Positions 1 to 11,890 of a DNA stretch of 64,000 nucleotides are shown piece after piece. The translations under genes and the position numbers were made by a program. Numbering within the stretch: the stretch's first letter is position 1; every line of letters begins with the position of its first letter. This DNA is from Posidonia oceanica (lineage: Eukaryota > Streptophyta > Magnoliopsida > Alismatales > Posidoniaceae). The DNA lies in assembly GCA_037176725.1 (NCBI GenBank), contig JAZBRS010000011.1, forward strand, positions 2,294,001-2,358,000. The letters run 5' to 3'. The notes beneath the pieces are model-generated. The model did no database searches. It was not told the DNA's origin and saw only the letters and a program-made list of their open reading frames with translations.

Positions 1-363
1 CAAACAATGGAAAAATATAATCAAAACAAACAAAAAGAAAGAACCCTTTTAAAAATAAAAATAATCAAAAGCAAATCCTAGGAAAGAAGAAACAATCAAA
101 GAACCTAGGATGAGTAATTAAAAATCAACAGCCAACAATTAACAAACCTAAAGAAACAATTAAAACACAAATTTAAAACAATTTAAAAGGCTTAATTAAA
201 AAGAAAAAAAGAGGAAAAACTTGATAAGTAAAACTTAACTTAAAAATAATTAAAAAACTTAAAAAACATTTAAAACAAACTTTTAAAAAAACAATTTAAA
301 GAAACACTTAAGAAAAATTATAAAAACCAAAACTAAAATCCCTCTTAACCCTAATTTAAAGAA

Positions 364-1600
364 TTAAAAAACAATCCTCTAAACCCTAACTAAAAAATCT
401 TAACCTAAAAATAACTACTCTAAAAATATTTCCAAACCCTTTTTTATTTTCAAACTTTCTTCTTCTTTTTTCTCTTTCTTTTCCTCCCAATATTCCCTTT
501 CCTCTTCTTCCTCCCCATTTTCTTTTTTTCTTTTCTTTTTAATCAAGCCCACAGCCCACGGCCCATGAACTCTCCTTCCTCCTCTTCTTCTTCCTTTTCT
601 TCTCCAACACAACCAACTTCTCCCTCACTTTTCTCCCCCCATTTTCCTTTTCAAAACTCAAATCTCCCCCCATAATTCAAGCCTCCATCACCTCCTCTCC
701 TTCTCTCCAACTCCCCTCCATAAAAAACACCCACAGACTCCTCTCAACCCCTCTTCTTTTCAGCTTCAAAAAACGGCCAAGCAAACACCTCCCCACAGAC
801 ACAGCCAACTCCATCAATCTCCCCTTCATCTCTCCAACACAGACCTCCCCACAACCTCCTCCTTTTTCTGCTTCAAAACCAGCCTCCTCCACTTCCTCAA
901 CTCCTCCACAACCTCCTCTTCACTTCCAACAGCCGAACACAGCAAGCACCCACAGAGAAACCTCAGCTCCTCCACCATAACCCACTTCCACGTCACTCCA
1001 GCACTCCCTCATCACCAGACCTTAGCCCTCCAACCCACAGAAGCCAGAGAGAGAGAGGAAGAAGAGAAAAGAAAGAAACTTCCTCTTGTTTGTCCAACCA
1101 CCTCGACGTGCGAAAAGGGTAAACAAGCCCTCCACCGGATCCGCCTCGCTCCCCTCTTCGTCCACATTTTTTTTCCGCATTTCGAGCTCCGTAGCACCGC
1201 CAGCAGCTCGCTGGAGTCCACCTTCTTCCTCGGCGTCGACTGCCAGAGCAGCACGCCGCTCGCCGTGCCATGCCGCCACGTCGCTCCACAGGCCAGCCCG
1301 AGCCCCGCCGCACCTCCGCCGGACCCCCCGCAGGCCAGCCTGAGCTCCGCCGAGCAGCTCCACCCCCTCTCCGCCGCGCAGCAACTTCCCTGGCAACCTG
1401 CAGGTGCATGCCATTGTTCCTACTACAATAGTTTATGGTCTTTTAATCGCATTAATTGCGATTCGTTTTATTTTTTCTTATCTTACATATTTTACCATAA
1501 CATTGCATTTGTTCCTTTTAGTTTTATTTATTTACTTTTAGGTCTAGCCGCAGTTTAAGTTTGATTTAAATATGAATAAAAACTATATTGCATTGCATGA
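364..1600 (+). repeat. Direct repeat, copy 1 (LTR part, G)
   Basis: This segment, from the ATTAAAAAACAATCC motif through the CT-rich tract and the GC-rich block to ATATTGCATTGCAT, recurs almost unchanged at 3534-4773. Long minus-strand reading frames over the GC-rich part (for example 993-1409) occur in both copies in low-complexity Arg/Gly/Ala composition and are not treated as genes. Confidence 0.85.
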
Positions 1601-2680
1601 AAAATCTGTAGTTTCTTTTATTTACATTTTAGTCCTACTGTAGTTCAAAGCTTTTTACTTTCTTTTAGTTTTAGTCATGCCACTTATTTTTATTGCATCT
1701 TGGTCCCTCTACAGTTCAAAGCTTTTTGTTTTTCTTTAGTTTTAGTCCTGTTATTTATTTTTATTGCATGCTAGTCCTGCTGTAGTTCAAAATACTTTAC
1801 TATCTCTTAGTTTTTAGTCCAGCAATTTATTTATTTTGCATCTAGGTCCTGTGGTTGCTAAATGTCATTTAAATGCATGTTTTTACCTTATTACATTACT
1901 CTTAACTCCTGCTGTTTATTTTATTTACAAATCAGTCCTCTGTTCACTTGTTGAATTCATTTAATTTCATATTTACCATATTACATTGCACTTTTATCCT
2001 GTTTTATTTTATTATTGCTTTCCAGTCCTCTGTTTGTTAGAAAAATCATTTAATTTCATACTTTACCATATTAAATTGCATTTTAGCCCCTACATGTATT
2101 TAATTTGCATTTTAGTCCACTGCATGCATTCACAGCATCCATTTAAATTGCATTTTTTCCATATTGCATTGCATTTCAAACCCTGCCTTTTATTGCATTT
2201 GCATTTAGGTCCTCAGTCCATTCAGATTTCATTTAATCACTGTTTTGAAACCTTATTGCATTATTAAAAAACCCAGAAACTTGTTTTTATTGCACCCATA
2301 CCCCTAGGTTTGCATATTCATTGCATTTAGGCCCCTGGCTTTGCATTTAGTTGCATCCAGGTCCCTAACTTTTCAAAATCGTTGCATATAGGTCCCTGGC
2401 TTTGCATTTAGTTGCATCTAGGTCCCTATCTTTTTAAAATCATTGCATTTAGCCCCCTATCTTTTCAAAATCATTGCATTTGGGTCCCTGACTTTGCATT
2501 TAGTTGCATCCAGGTCCCTATCTGTTCAAAATCATTGCATTTAGGCCCCTGGCTTTGCATTTAGTTGCATCCATGTCCCCATCTTTTCAAAATCATTGCA
2601 TTTAGGCCCCTGCTTTTCAAAATAATTGCATCTAGGTCCCTAGGTTTGCATTTTAATCACATTTAGGTCCTTTTCTCACA
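1560..2680 (+). repeat. Degenerate T-rich minisatellite in LTR
   Basis: Dozens of irregular 20-65 bp units built on TTGCATTTAGGTCCCT / TTTTAGTCCTGCTGTAG. The same block is found in A's LTRs (36.6-37.4 kb, 49.9-50.8 kb) and, reversed, in B's 3' LTR (20.56-21.24 kb). No coding potential. Confidence 0.7.
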
Positions 2681-2744
2681 TTCTTGCATGCATTTGCACT
2701 ATTTTGCATGCATTTGCATCGTTTTACGTGCCCGCTCCTATTTT

Positions 2745-2835
2745 CCCTTGTTTCTTGCACCATTTTGCGTGCCTACTTCGTTTCTTGCACCATTTTGCGT
2801 GCCTGCTTTCATTTCTCGCACCATTTTCCGTGTTT
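2745..2835 (+). repeat. 30-bp LTR units (about three copies)
   Basis: Units of the form TTTCTTGCACCATTTTGCGT followed by GCCTGC. This short array corresponds to the 12-13 copy arrays in A's LTRs at 37800-38165 and 51145-51530. Confidence 0.7.
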
Positions 2836-3365
2836 GACGATGTTTTCCTTTGCATGTCGCTTGCATTGCCTGGTTTCGCCGCCGTTTTGTCTTATCGCCT
2901 GCATTTGCATTTAGGGTAGTGATGCTTACTGCCTGGAGTTCTCACGAACCGGGGTTCACCCGGTTTGGCACACAGACAGCACTGCTGAGCACTTAGATTG
3001 CACGTTTAATTCCTTGCACGCATCCCATCACTTAGAGCACACCTTTGAGCATCTAATTAGGCATTCATGGTACTTAGGCATTCAAAGTATGCATTTCCTT
3101 GTGTATGCGAGCATAAGCCTAGAAAGACCGATTCTTAGGTGTGTCGGGGGTGCTTAACACCTTCCCCGCACATAACAGGAGTCCTTGCCCTTTCTCTTGG
3201 CCCGTAATGACTATATTGCCCTTATCCTAGGCACGAGCCACATCATTTGCATCCTATTGCATCTCATTTCATTTGCATTGCATCATATTGCATCTTTTGC
3301 TTGGTTTTGCATGTTTATTCACGCATTTCCCCAATTTTCCTTGTCTCCCGACGTAATAGACACGG

Positions 3366-3376
3366 TGGTGACTCTG
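3366..3376 (+). other. Relic primer-site motif inside LTR (G copy 1)
   Basis: TGGTGACTCTG, preceded by ATAGACACGG, about 165 bp before the end of LTR copy 1. It resembles the true primer site TGGCGACTCTG of this family. The same motif is present at the same place in every LTR of the window. Confidence 0.6.
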
Positions 3377-3533
3377 ATTTGTCTTATCTTCTTCTTTTCT
3401 TTCCTTTTTTCCCTTTTTTAAGTGTTTTCGAGTTAAGTCTTCCTTCTCGGACACAGCCGCTAATAATGAACCTGATTCTGATCGGTGCACGCGAGCTTTG
3501 GCAGTGTGCATGGACGATTTGAACACCGGGATT

Positions 3534-4773
3534 AAAAAACAATCCTCTAAACCCTAACTAAAAAATCTTAACCTAAAAATAACTACTCTAAAAATATTTC
3601 CGAACCCTTTTTTTATTTTCAAACTTTCTTCTTCTTTTTTCTCTTTCTTTTCCTCCCAATATTCCCTTTTCTCTTCTTCCTCCCCATTTTCTTTTTTTCT
3701 TTTCTTTTTAATCAAGCCCACGGCCCACGGCCCATGAACTCTTCTTCCTCCTCTTCTTTTCTCCCTTCCTCCTCTTCTTCTTCCTTTTCTTCTCCAACAC
3801 AGCCAACTTCTCCCTCACTTTTCAACCCCCATTTTTCCTTTTCAAAACTCAAATCTCCCCCCATAATTCAAGCCTCCATCACCTCCTCTCCTTCTCTCCA
3901 ACTCCCCTCCATAAAAAACACCCACAGACTCCTCTCAACCCCTCTTCTTTATGGCTTTAAAAAACAGCCAAGCAAACACCTCCCCACGGACACAACCAAC
4001 TCCATTAGTCTTCCCTTCATCTCTCCAACATAGACCTCCCCACAACCTCCTCCTTTTTCTGCTTCAAAACCAGCCTCCTCCACTTCCTCAACTCCTCCAC
4101 AACCTCCTCTTTACTTCCAACAGCCGAACACAGCAAGCACCCACAGAGAAACCTCAGCTCCTCCACCATAACCCACTTCGACGTCACTCCAGCACTCCCT
4201 CATCACCAGACCTCAGCCCTCCAACCCACAGAAGCCAGAGAGAGAGAGGAAGAAGAGAAGAGAAAGAAACTTCCTCTTGTTTGTCCAACCACCTCGACGT
4301 GCGAAAAGGGTAAACAAGCCCTCCACCGGATCCGCCTCGCTCCCCTCTTCGTCCCATTTTTTTTTCCACATTTCGAGCTCCATAGCGCTGCCAGCAACTC
4401 GCCGGAGTCCACCATCTTCCTCGGCATCGACCGCCGGAGCAGCACGCCACCACGCCGCTCCACAGGCCAGCCTGAGCCCCGCCGCACCTTTGCCAGACCC
4501 CCCGCAGGCCAGCCTGAGCTCCGTCGAGCAGCTTCGCCCCCTCTTCGCCGCGCAGCAACTTCCCCGGCGACCTGTAGGTGCATGCCACTGTTCCTGCTAC
4601 AGTAGTTTATGGTTTTTTAATCGCATTAGTTGCGATTCGTTTTATTTTTTCTTATCTTACATATTTTACCATCACATTGCATTTGTTCCTTTTAGTTTTA
4701 TTTATTTACTTTTAGGTCCAACCGCAGTTTAAGTTTGATTTAAATCTGAATAAAAACTATATTGCATTGCATT
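3534..4773 (+). repeat. Direct repeat, copy 2 (LTR part, G)
   Basis: Second copy of the LTR segment at 364-1600. At its left edge the end of LTR copy 1 (GAACACCGGGATTA) fuses to AAAAAACAATCC, with a shared ATTA. At its right edge GCATTGCAT joins TAGTTTGGCACATAGACAG, skipping the ~1.36 kb that copy 1 has at about 1600-2962. It is followed by the normal LTR terminal block to 5351. Confidence 0.85.
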
Positions 4774-5177
4774 AGTTTGGCACATAGACAGTGCTGCTGA
4801 GCACTTAGATTGCACGTTTAATTCCTTGCACGCATCCCATCACTTAGAGCACACCTTTGAGCATCTAATTAGGCATTCATGGCACTTAGGCATTCAAAGT
4901 ATGCATTTCCCTATGTATGCGAGCATAAGCCTAGAAAGACCGATTCTCGGGCGTGTCGGGGCTGCTTAACACCTTCCCGGCATATAACAGGAGTCCTTGC
5001 CCTTTCTCTTGGCCCGCAATGACCATATTGCCCTTATCCTAGGCACGAGCCACATCATTTGCATCCCATTGCATCTCATTTCATTTGCATTGCATCGTAT
5101 TGCATCTTTTGCTTAGTTTTGCGTGTTTATTCACGCATTTCCCCAATTTTCCTTGTCTCCCGACGTAATAGACACGG

Positions 5178-5188
5178 TGGCGACTCTG
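5178..5188 (+). other. Relic primer-site motif inside LTR (G copy 2)
   Basis: Exact TGGCGACTCTG, 163 bp before the LTR end at 5351, in the context ATAGACACGG. Confidence 0.65.
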
Positions 5189-5351
5189 ATTTGTCTTATC
5201 TTCTTCTTTTCTTTCCTTTTTTCCCTTTTTTAAGTATTTTCGAGTTAAGTCTTCCTTCTCGGACACAGCCGCTAATAGTGAACCTGATTCTGATCGGTGC
5301 ACGCGAGCTTTGGCATTGTGCATGGACGATCTGAACATCGGGATTACTACA

Positions 5352-6930
5352 CCTTGCAAATAGGAATGCTCCTTATTGTATGCCCTGCGGCAAGATGCTT
5401 GATGCGATGAAAGTGCTAGTAAAACATGTAGAGAGGAAAGATCATGATGCAAGAAACCAAAGGCATGCGAAGAAACCATGCAAATAGTGCTTTGCCAGGC
5501 AACTGTACTAAACCAAGGGATTTGCGCCAGTCATGTGCACTAGTAAGGTGCGTTGCAGGTTCTACAGATTCAAGCCACTGGCATTTCATTGCACTAGTTA
5601 TGCAAGAAACCAGAGGTTGATTCAATCACAAAACTATGCAAACATGTTATAGGGAGGTACATGATGATGAAAACAATGGATACAATGAGATGCAAACAAA
5701 AATGAATGATCTCCACAACTCGGACTCCACCGCCATTGTGATGCCATGCTCCCTCACCGTCAGTGAGCAACCGACCAGAATAGGATTATTCCGAAGCTGT
5801 GAACACATTTGGAGCATCACGGAGGAGAAGGGAAGAGAGTGCACGTGTCGAGATGGGTCGTGCCTCGTGTTCAACGACAAGCGACCTCGCATGAGAGTGA
5901 TGAACCCATCATCGCAAGTAAAACTAGAAAAGCAAACTCAAGCAAATTCAGTTGAAATGCAAACAATTAGACGTCGACAAGGCAACATAGAGCAAGAGGA
6001 AGAGGTAATTATTTACCAGTGTTGGAGCTTGGGATGTTCTCCCAACATCGGTGACTTCCGGTGATCGCCCTCTCCGGATTATGACTACTCGGTTGCAACG
6101 GTGGAGGCAATGCTGTGCTTGGGTTGTGGGTGGATGTGGGTGCTTGTGTTATGGCTTGGGACATAGAGGAAGGTTGCAGTGCTGTGTGGTGGTGGATGGG
6201 CTTGGGAGTGTGCTGTGTAATGGCTATGAGTGTGTGCTGGAGGTGGAGGAGTGTCGTTGGCTTCCAGGCAAGGATGGGATTCTCGTCAACATTGGGGAAA
6301 GTAATGGGCTTCTGGAGGCAAACATTGGCTTCTCGGGGCAACCCTGTTATGGACGAGGTCGAGGTGGTTAAATAGGTGAGATTGTCGCATGAAGATGGTA
6401 GATTTGTAACTGAATTCAAATGGATGGTTGAGATATGGATTCAAGGATTTGATTGGGTTTTAAATCTGGATGAGGGGTATGATTATCAAGAGACACCAAG
6501 GCACACCTCTAGATCCGTAACAACCAATAAGAAGCAAGGAATCAATCGTCCAAATTTGAATGGACAATCTGATACTTCTGTAGTAGATACTGATACATGG
6601 CAATGTGCCAGGAGGTCACGCATGGAATACACGCCAATGAGTTGCACCATGAGCGTGCACTGGATCCTCGTGTCACCTGCACATGTCACGAGGCTGCACC
6701 TGACCTACTGTAGGGCTTGTTTACTTGGATCTTTGGCCTATTTCTTGAGTGCTTGACCACAGGTTGGGATCAAGGTGTCTAAGGCTTGTGGTTTGGACAG
6801 GTTTGGGGTATCGGATGGGTTTGTGGATGCTAGGATGGGTTTGTTGTTCTGGATAGTGCCTCGTTGCTGCTGGAGCAAGCTCTTTCGAAAGAGTCTACGG
6901 ACAAACGGCCTCAAAATCGGGGTGTCCACA
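5352..6930 (-). mobile_element. 3' LTR remnant of element E
   Basis: The right edge GGGGTGTCCACA (6919-6930) is the reverse complement of an LTR start TGTGGACACCCC. A TATA-like CTATTTAACC on the minus strand near 6366-6376 could be its promoter, about 560 bp inside the LTR. Small reading frames here (for example 5636-6064 and 6051-6371) have no recognisable product. The left end is cut by element G. Confidence 0.6.
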
Positions 6931-6944
6931 GATGCCCCTCCTTG
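6931..6944 (-). other. Polypurine tract of element E
   Basis: GATGCCCCTCCTTG on the plus strand is AAGGAGGGGCATC on the element strand. It abuts the LTR start and would be the plus-strand DNA primer in reverse transcription. The same sequence flanks the LTRs of A, B and F. Confidence 0.75.
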
Positions 6945-6974
6945 AGCGAGGTCGAGGGAAGCGAGACTGATACT

Positions 6975-7270
6975 TAGGGTTGACAAGACACCCCACCTAA
7001 AGCCTGCGGGATGGTGGTGTTGTTGGCTTTGGGTCACTTATTCGAAGGATTCATCAAAAGTCATGACTCATTACCCATGCAAATGCTAATGTGGATGCTG
7101 ATGCGATGCGAGGTTGCTAATGCGAGACCAATGCTCAAGGTTGACAAGACATCCTGCCTAAAGCCTGTGGGAGGGTGGTGTTGTTGGCTTTGGGTCACTT
7201 ATTCAGAGGATTCACCGAAAGTCATGACTCGTTGCCCATGCAAATGCTAATGTGGATGCTGATGTGGTGC
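6975..7270 (-). repeat. Direct duplication, about 160 bp, two copies
   Basis: Copy 1 starts at AGGGTTGACAAGACACC (about 6976), copy 2 at AAGGTTGACAAGACATCC (about 7138). Both contain GGTGGTGTTGTTGGCTTTGG, GGGTCACTTATTC and CAAATGCTAATGTGGATGCT. Element B has a single diverged copy at 23878-24000 (GGGTTGACAAGACACCC ... GTCACTTATTCAGTGG). Confidence 0.8.
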
Positions 7271-7279
7271 AGTGCGAGG

Positions 7280-7640
7280 TTTCCAATGCAATGCTTATGC
7301 TAATGCTATTGTGTGCTAAATACACTAAGGATGTGGGCAATTTTGCACGATACTAATGCAAATGCTGAGTATGCAATGCTGATGCAGAATATGCAATGCT
7401 GATGCTGATGGTGATTATGCGATGTTGAGGATGCGATGCTGAGCATGCGATGCCAAGGATGCAATGCTGGGCATGCGATGCCGAGGATGCAATGCTGAGG
7501 ATGCCACATTGAGCAAGTGATGTTGAGGATGCGATGCTGAGCCTGCGATGCTGAGCATGCGATGCTGATGTGGTGAGGCTGAATGCTGATGCAATGTTTA
7601 TGCTGATTATCTGATGATGCTAATGATGATGCTATGTTGT
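7280..7640. repeat. GATGC/GCATGCGATGCT degenerate minisatellite
   Basis: Short irregular units of GATGC, GCATGCGATGCT and GAGGATGCAATGCT. Very low complexity. Reading frames over it are by-products. Confidence 0.75.
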
Positions 7641-7689
7641 TGCAATGCGATGCCGAATGACAAGTTGACAGTTAAACGACTCGAGAAGA

Positions 7690-8160
7690 AGGGCATGACA
7701 AACTATCAAACTTGTTCAAAGAGGGGCGCCAGACAAGACTAATGGGCTTGCCAACCGGATAGTTGGGGATATTGGCCAAGAGAGAAGGCTCCAGACAAGA
7801 CTAACGGGCTTGCTGTATGGATAGTTGGGGATGTCAAGCCAGAGAGAGGGGCTCCAGACAAGACTAACGGGCTTGCCATTTGGATTGTTGGCGATATCAG
7901 CTCGGAGAGAAGGGCTCTAGAAAAGACTAACGGGTTTACCATTCGAATAGATGGGGATATCAACTCAGAATGAGAGGGGGCACGACAAGACTAATGGGCT
8001 AGCCGACCGGATAGTTGGGGATATCAACCCAAAGTGAGGGATGCCAGACAACACTAATGGGCGTGCCATCTGAATAGTTGGGGATATTAGCTCAGAGAGA
8101 GGTGGTATGTCAAGTCAACAAACTTGCCAACTGGAACGTCAGAAAGTTCGAGGGATGTCA
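7690..8160 (-). repeat. About seven ~61-bp units
   Basis: Successive starts at about 7733, 7795, 7856, 7917, 7983, 8044 and 8108, each AGACAAGACTAACGGGCTTG followed by GCCANNNGGATAGTTGGGGA and ATATCAGCTCGGAGAGAGG. The GGATAGTTGGGGATATC core is also found, reversed, in the post-gag regions of A and B, so this is an amplified family module. Confidence 0.8.
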
Positions 8161-8189
8161 TCCGAGTAGTTAGGGTTACCAACCCAAGG

Positions 8190-11100
8190 TAGAATGAGAA
8201 TACCATATTCAATGGTGTGGCAGAGGTCTGAAGATGATCCAGCGATGATGTGACGGTAGTCGGCCAAATAGAACGGATATCAGCCCGAGAGAGGGAATAC
8301 CATACCCAAAGGTGTGGTAGAGGTCTGGAGATGATCCCATGACTATGTGACGGCAGTCAACAGGATAGAAGGGATATCAGCCCAAGGCAAAATGGGAATA
8401 CCATACCCAAAGGTGTGGTAGAGGTTCGAAGACGATCCCGCGACGATGTGACAGCAGTCGGGCGGATAGGAGGGATATCAGCCCAAGGTAGAATGGGAAT
8501 ACCATACCCAAAGGTGTGGTAGAGGTCGGAAGATGATCCCACGATGATGTGACAGCAGTCCACTGGATAAAAGGGATATCAGCCTGAAGCAGAATGGGAA
8601 CACCATACCCAAAGATGTGGCAGAGGTCAGAAGATGATCCTGCGACGATGTGACGGCAGTCGGCCGGATATAAGGGATATCAACCCAAGAGAGGGAGTAC
8701 CATAACCAATGGTGTGGCAGAGGTCTGAAGATGATCCTACGATGATGTGACAGCAGTCGGTCGGATAAAAGTGATATAAACCAAAGAGAGGGAATACCAC
8801 ACCTGAAGGCGTGGTAGAGGTTCGATGACGATCCCGCGACAATGTGACGATAGTCAGCCAGATAGAAGGGATAACACCCCGAGGCAGACTTGGAATACCA
8901 TACTTAATGGTGTAGCAGAGGTCCGAAGACAATCCCACGACAATGTGACGACAGTTAGCCAGATAGAAGGAATATTAGCCTGAGGTTGAATGGGAATACA
9001 TACCCAAAGGTGTGGTAGAGGTCCGAAGACGATCACGTGACGATGTGACAACAGTCAGCCAGAGAGAAGGGATATCAGCCTGAGGTAGAATTCGAATACC
9101 ATTCCCAAAGGTGTGGCAGAGGTCCGAAGATGTTCCCGGGACGATGTGACGGTAGTCGGCCGAATAGAAAGGATATCAGTCGTGGCATAATGAGAATACC
9201 ATACCCAAAGGTGTGGCAGAGGTCTAAAGATGATCCCGCGACGATGTGACAGTAGTCGGCCAGATAGAAGCGATATCAACCCGAGAGCAAGAGTACCATA
9301 CCCGAAGGTGTGGCAGAGGTCCAAAGGCGATCCCAAGACGATGTGACGGCTGTCGGCCGAATAGAATGGATATCAGCCCAATAGAGGGAATACCATACCT
9401 GAAGGTGTGGTAGTGGTCCGAACACAATCCCAAGGTGATGTGACGACAGTCGACCAGATAGAAGGGATATCAGCGTGAGAGAGGCAATATCAAACCCGAA
9501 GGTGTGGCAGAGGTCCAAAGACGATCCCACGACGATATGGCAATAGTCGGCCGGATAGAAGGGATATCAGCCAGAGATAGGGAATACCATATCCAAAGGT
9601 GTGGTAGATGTCCAAAGACGATCCCGCGACGATGTGACAGCAGTCGGCCGGATAAAAGCGATATAAACCAAAGAGAGGGAATACCACACCTGATGGTGTG
9701 GTAGAGGTCCGAAGACGATCCTACAACGATGTAACGACAATCGGCCAGATAGAAGGGATATCAGCCCAAGGTAGAATAGGAATACCGTACCCAATGGTGT
9801 AGCAGAGGTCCGAAGATGATCCAGTGATGCTGTGACGACAGTCAGCCAGATAGAAAGGAAATCAGCCAGAGGTAGAATGGGAATACTATACCCAACGGTG
9901 TGGCAAAGGTCCGAAGACGATCACGTGACAATGTGACGACAGTCAGCTGGAAAGAAGGGATATCAGCCTGAGGTAGAATTCAAATACCATACCCAAAGGT
10001 GTGGCAGAGGTCCAAAGATGATCCCAGGATGATGTGATGGCAGTAGGCCGGATAGAAAGGATATCAGCCGTGGCAGAATGAGAATACCATACCCAAAGAT
10101 GTGGCAAAGGTCCAAAGACGATCCCACGACGATGTGACGGCAGTCGGCCAGATAGAAGCGATATCAGCTCGAGAACAGGAGTACCATGCCCGAAGGTGTG
10201 GCAAAGGTCCAAAGGCGATCCCATGACGATGTGATGGCAGTCGGCTGGATAGAAGGGATATCAGCCCGATAGAGGGAATACCATACGTGAAGGTGTGGCA
10301 GTGGTCTAAACACAATCCCACGATGATGTGACGATAGTCGACCGGATAGAAGGGACATCACCGTGAGAGAGGCAATACCATACCCGAAGGTGTGGCAGAG
10401 GTCCGAAGACGATCCCATGACGATGTGGCAGTAGTCGGCCAGATAGAAGGGATATCAGCTCGAGAGAGGGAATACCATACCCAAAGGTGTGGCAGAGGTC
10501 CAAAATGATCCCGTGACATTGTGATGACAGTCGGCTAGATAGAAGGGAAATCTTCTCGAGGCAGAATGGGAATACCTTTCCCAAAGGTGTAGTAGAGGTC
10601 TGAACACGATCCCACGATAGAGGCAATACCATACCCGAAGGTGTGGCAGAAGTCCAAAGACAATCCTATGACGATGTGATAGCAGTCGACCGGATGGAAG
10701 AGATATAAGCCCAAGAGAGGGAGCACCATACCCAAAGGTGTCGTAGAGGTCCGAAGACGATCCAACGACGATGTAATGGCAATCGACTGGATAGAAGGGA
10801 TATCAGCCCGAGGCATGATGGGAATACCATACCCAAAGGTGTGGCAGAGGTCCGAAGATGATCCCATGACGATGAGACAGTAGTCGGCCAGATAGAAGGC
10901 ATAGCAGCCAAAGGCTTATTGGGAATACCATACCCAAAGGTGTGGTGGGGGTCCAAAGATGATCTTACGATGATGTGACAGCAGTCGACCGGATAGAAGG
11001 GATATTTGCTCGAGAGAGGGAGTACTATACCCGAAGGTGTGGCAGAGGTCCGAAGATGATTCCATGACGTTATGACGGCAGTCAATCAGATAGAAGGGAT

Positions 11101-11710
11101 ATCAGGTCGAGAGAGGGAATACCATACCTGAAGGTGTGGCAAAGGTCCGAAGACGATCCCGCGACGATGTGATGGTAGTCGACCGGATAAAAGGGATATC
11201 AACCTGAGAAAGGGAATACCATACCCAAAGGTGTGGCAAAGGTCCAATGATGATCCTGCAACGATGTGACGACAGTCGGTTGGATAGAAGGGATATCAGC
11301 CCAAGAGAGGGAGTACCATACCCAAAGGTGTGGTAGAAGTCTGAAGACGATCCCGCAACGTTGTGATGGTAGTCGACCGGATAGAATGGATATCAGCCCA
11401 AGAGTGAGAATGGGAATACCATACCCAAAGGTGTGGCAGAAATCCGAAGACAATCCCACGACGATGTGACAGTAGTCGGCCGAATAGATGGGATATCAGC
11501 CCAAGAGAGGGAATACCATACCCGAAGGTGTGGTAGAGGTCTGATGATGATCCTGCGATGATGTGATGGTCGTCAGCCGGATTGAAGGGATATCAGACCA
11601 AGAGAGGGAATACCATACCTGAAGGTGTGGCAGAAGTCCAAAGACGATCCCGTGGTGATGTGATGGCTATCAACTGGATAGAAGGGATAGCAGCCCGAGA
11701 GAGGGAATAT
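8190..11710 (-). repeat. Satellite-like array, about 36 copies of a ~100-bp unit
   Basis: Each unit contains GGGATATCAGCCC, GAGAGAGGGAATACCATACC, AAGGTGTGGCAGAGGTC, CGAAGACGATCCCGCGACGA, TGTGACGGCAGTCGGCC and GGATAGAA. AGGTGTGGCAGAGGTC recurs about every 96-102 bp (for example near 8312, 8410, 8510, 8611), with one short unit (10585 to 10638). Elements B (24.90-25.22 kb) and A (45.20-45.30 kb, reversed) carry only one or two copies of the same unit. The many overlapping 65-140 aa frames are periodic by-products of the array. Confidence 0.9.
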
Positions 11711-11890
11711 GATACCAAAAGACAACTAACATGCCTCTGGTATCAAAAGGATGATACCAAAAGGTAGCTAGCATGCCCTTGGTATCGAGAGGATGATACC
11801 AAAAGGCAACTGGCATGCCCCTGGTATCGAGAGGATGATACCAAAATGCAGCTGGCATGCCCCTGGTATCGAGATGCTGATGAGCCCGTT
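11700..11890 (-). repeat. About four 42-bp units with GATACCA/TGGTATC dyad
   Basis: Units GAGGATGATACCAAAAGGCA followed by ACTGGCATGCCCCTGGTATC. GATACCA and TGGTATC are inverted repeats. Single copies with the same dyad occur in B (about 25000-25080 and 25250-25320) and A (about 44820-44900 and 45110-45190). Confidence 0.8.

Larger units (their letters stand above)
1..5351 (+). mobile_element. Element G: chimeric tandem LTR of the Ogre-like family (left end outside window)
   Basis: Plus-strand LTR sequence of the same family as the LTRs of element A. The order of blocks is AT-rich/CCCTAA-containing, CT-rich tract (about 420-620), GC-rich block (1090-1410), T-rich GCATTTTAGTCC minisatellite (1560-2680), a few 30-bp units (2745-2835), then the conserved terminal block. 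The right end GGGATTACTACA at 5340-5351 matches the LTR ends of A and S. It contains two LTR copies head to tail: copy 1 runs to about 3534, copy 2 from 3535 to 5351. No gag, primer site or purine tract lies between them. The left end and the target duplication are outside the window. It interrupts the minus-strand LTR of element E, which resumes at 5352. Confidence 0.75.

Noticed and set aside
993..1409. Minus-strand Arg/Gly/Ala-rich ORFs in GC-rich LTR blocks (also 4184-4588, 36059-36358 and 49097-49726)
   Set aside because: Composition-driven frames in an LTR; frames differ between LTR copies and no domain is visible.
3734..4033. Ser-rich ORF beginning MNSSSSSSFLPSSSSSS
   Set aside because: CT-rich LTR tract; the equivalent in the other LTR copy (about 570-830) is not conserved as a protein.
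8190..11710. Possible CRISPR-like array (regular ~100-bp units)
   Set aside because: Whole units are repeated with no unique spacers; eukaryotic tandem repeat in a retrotransposon.
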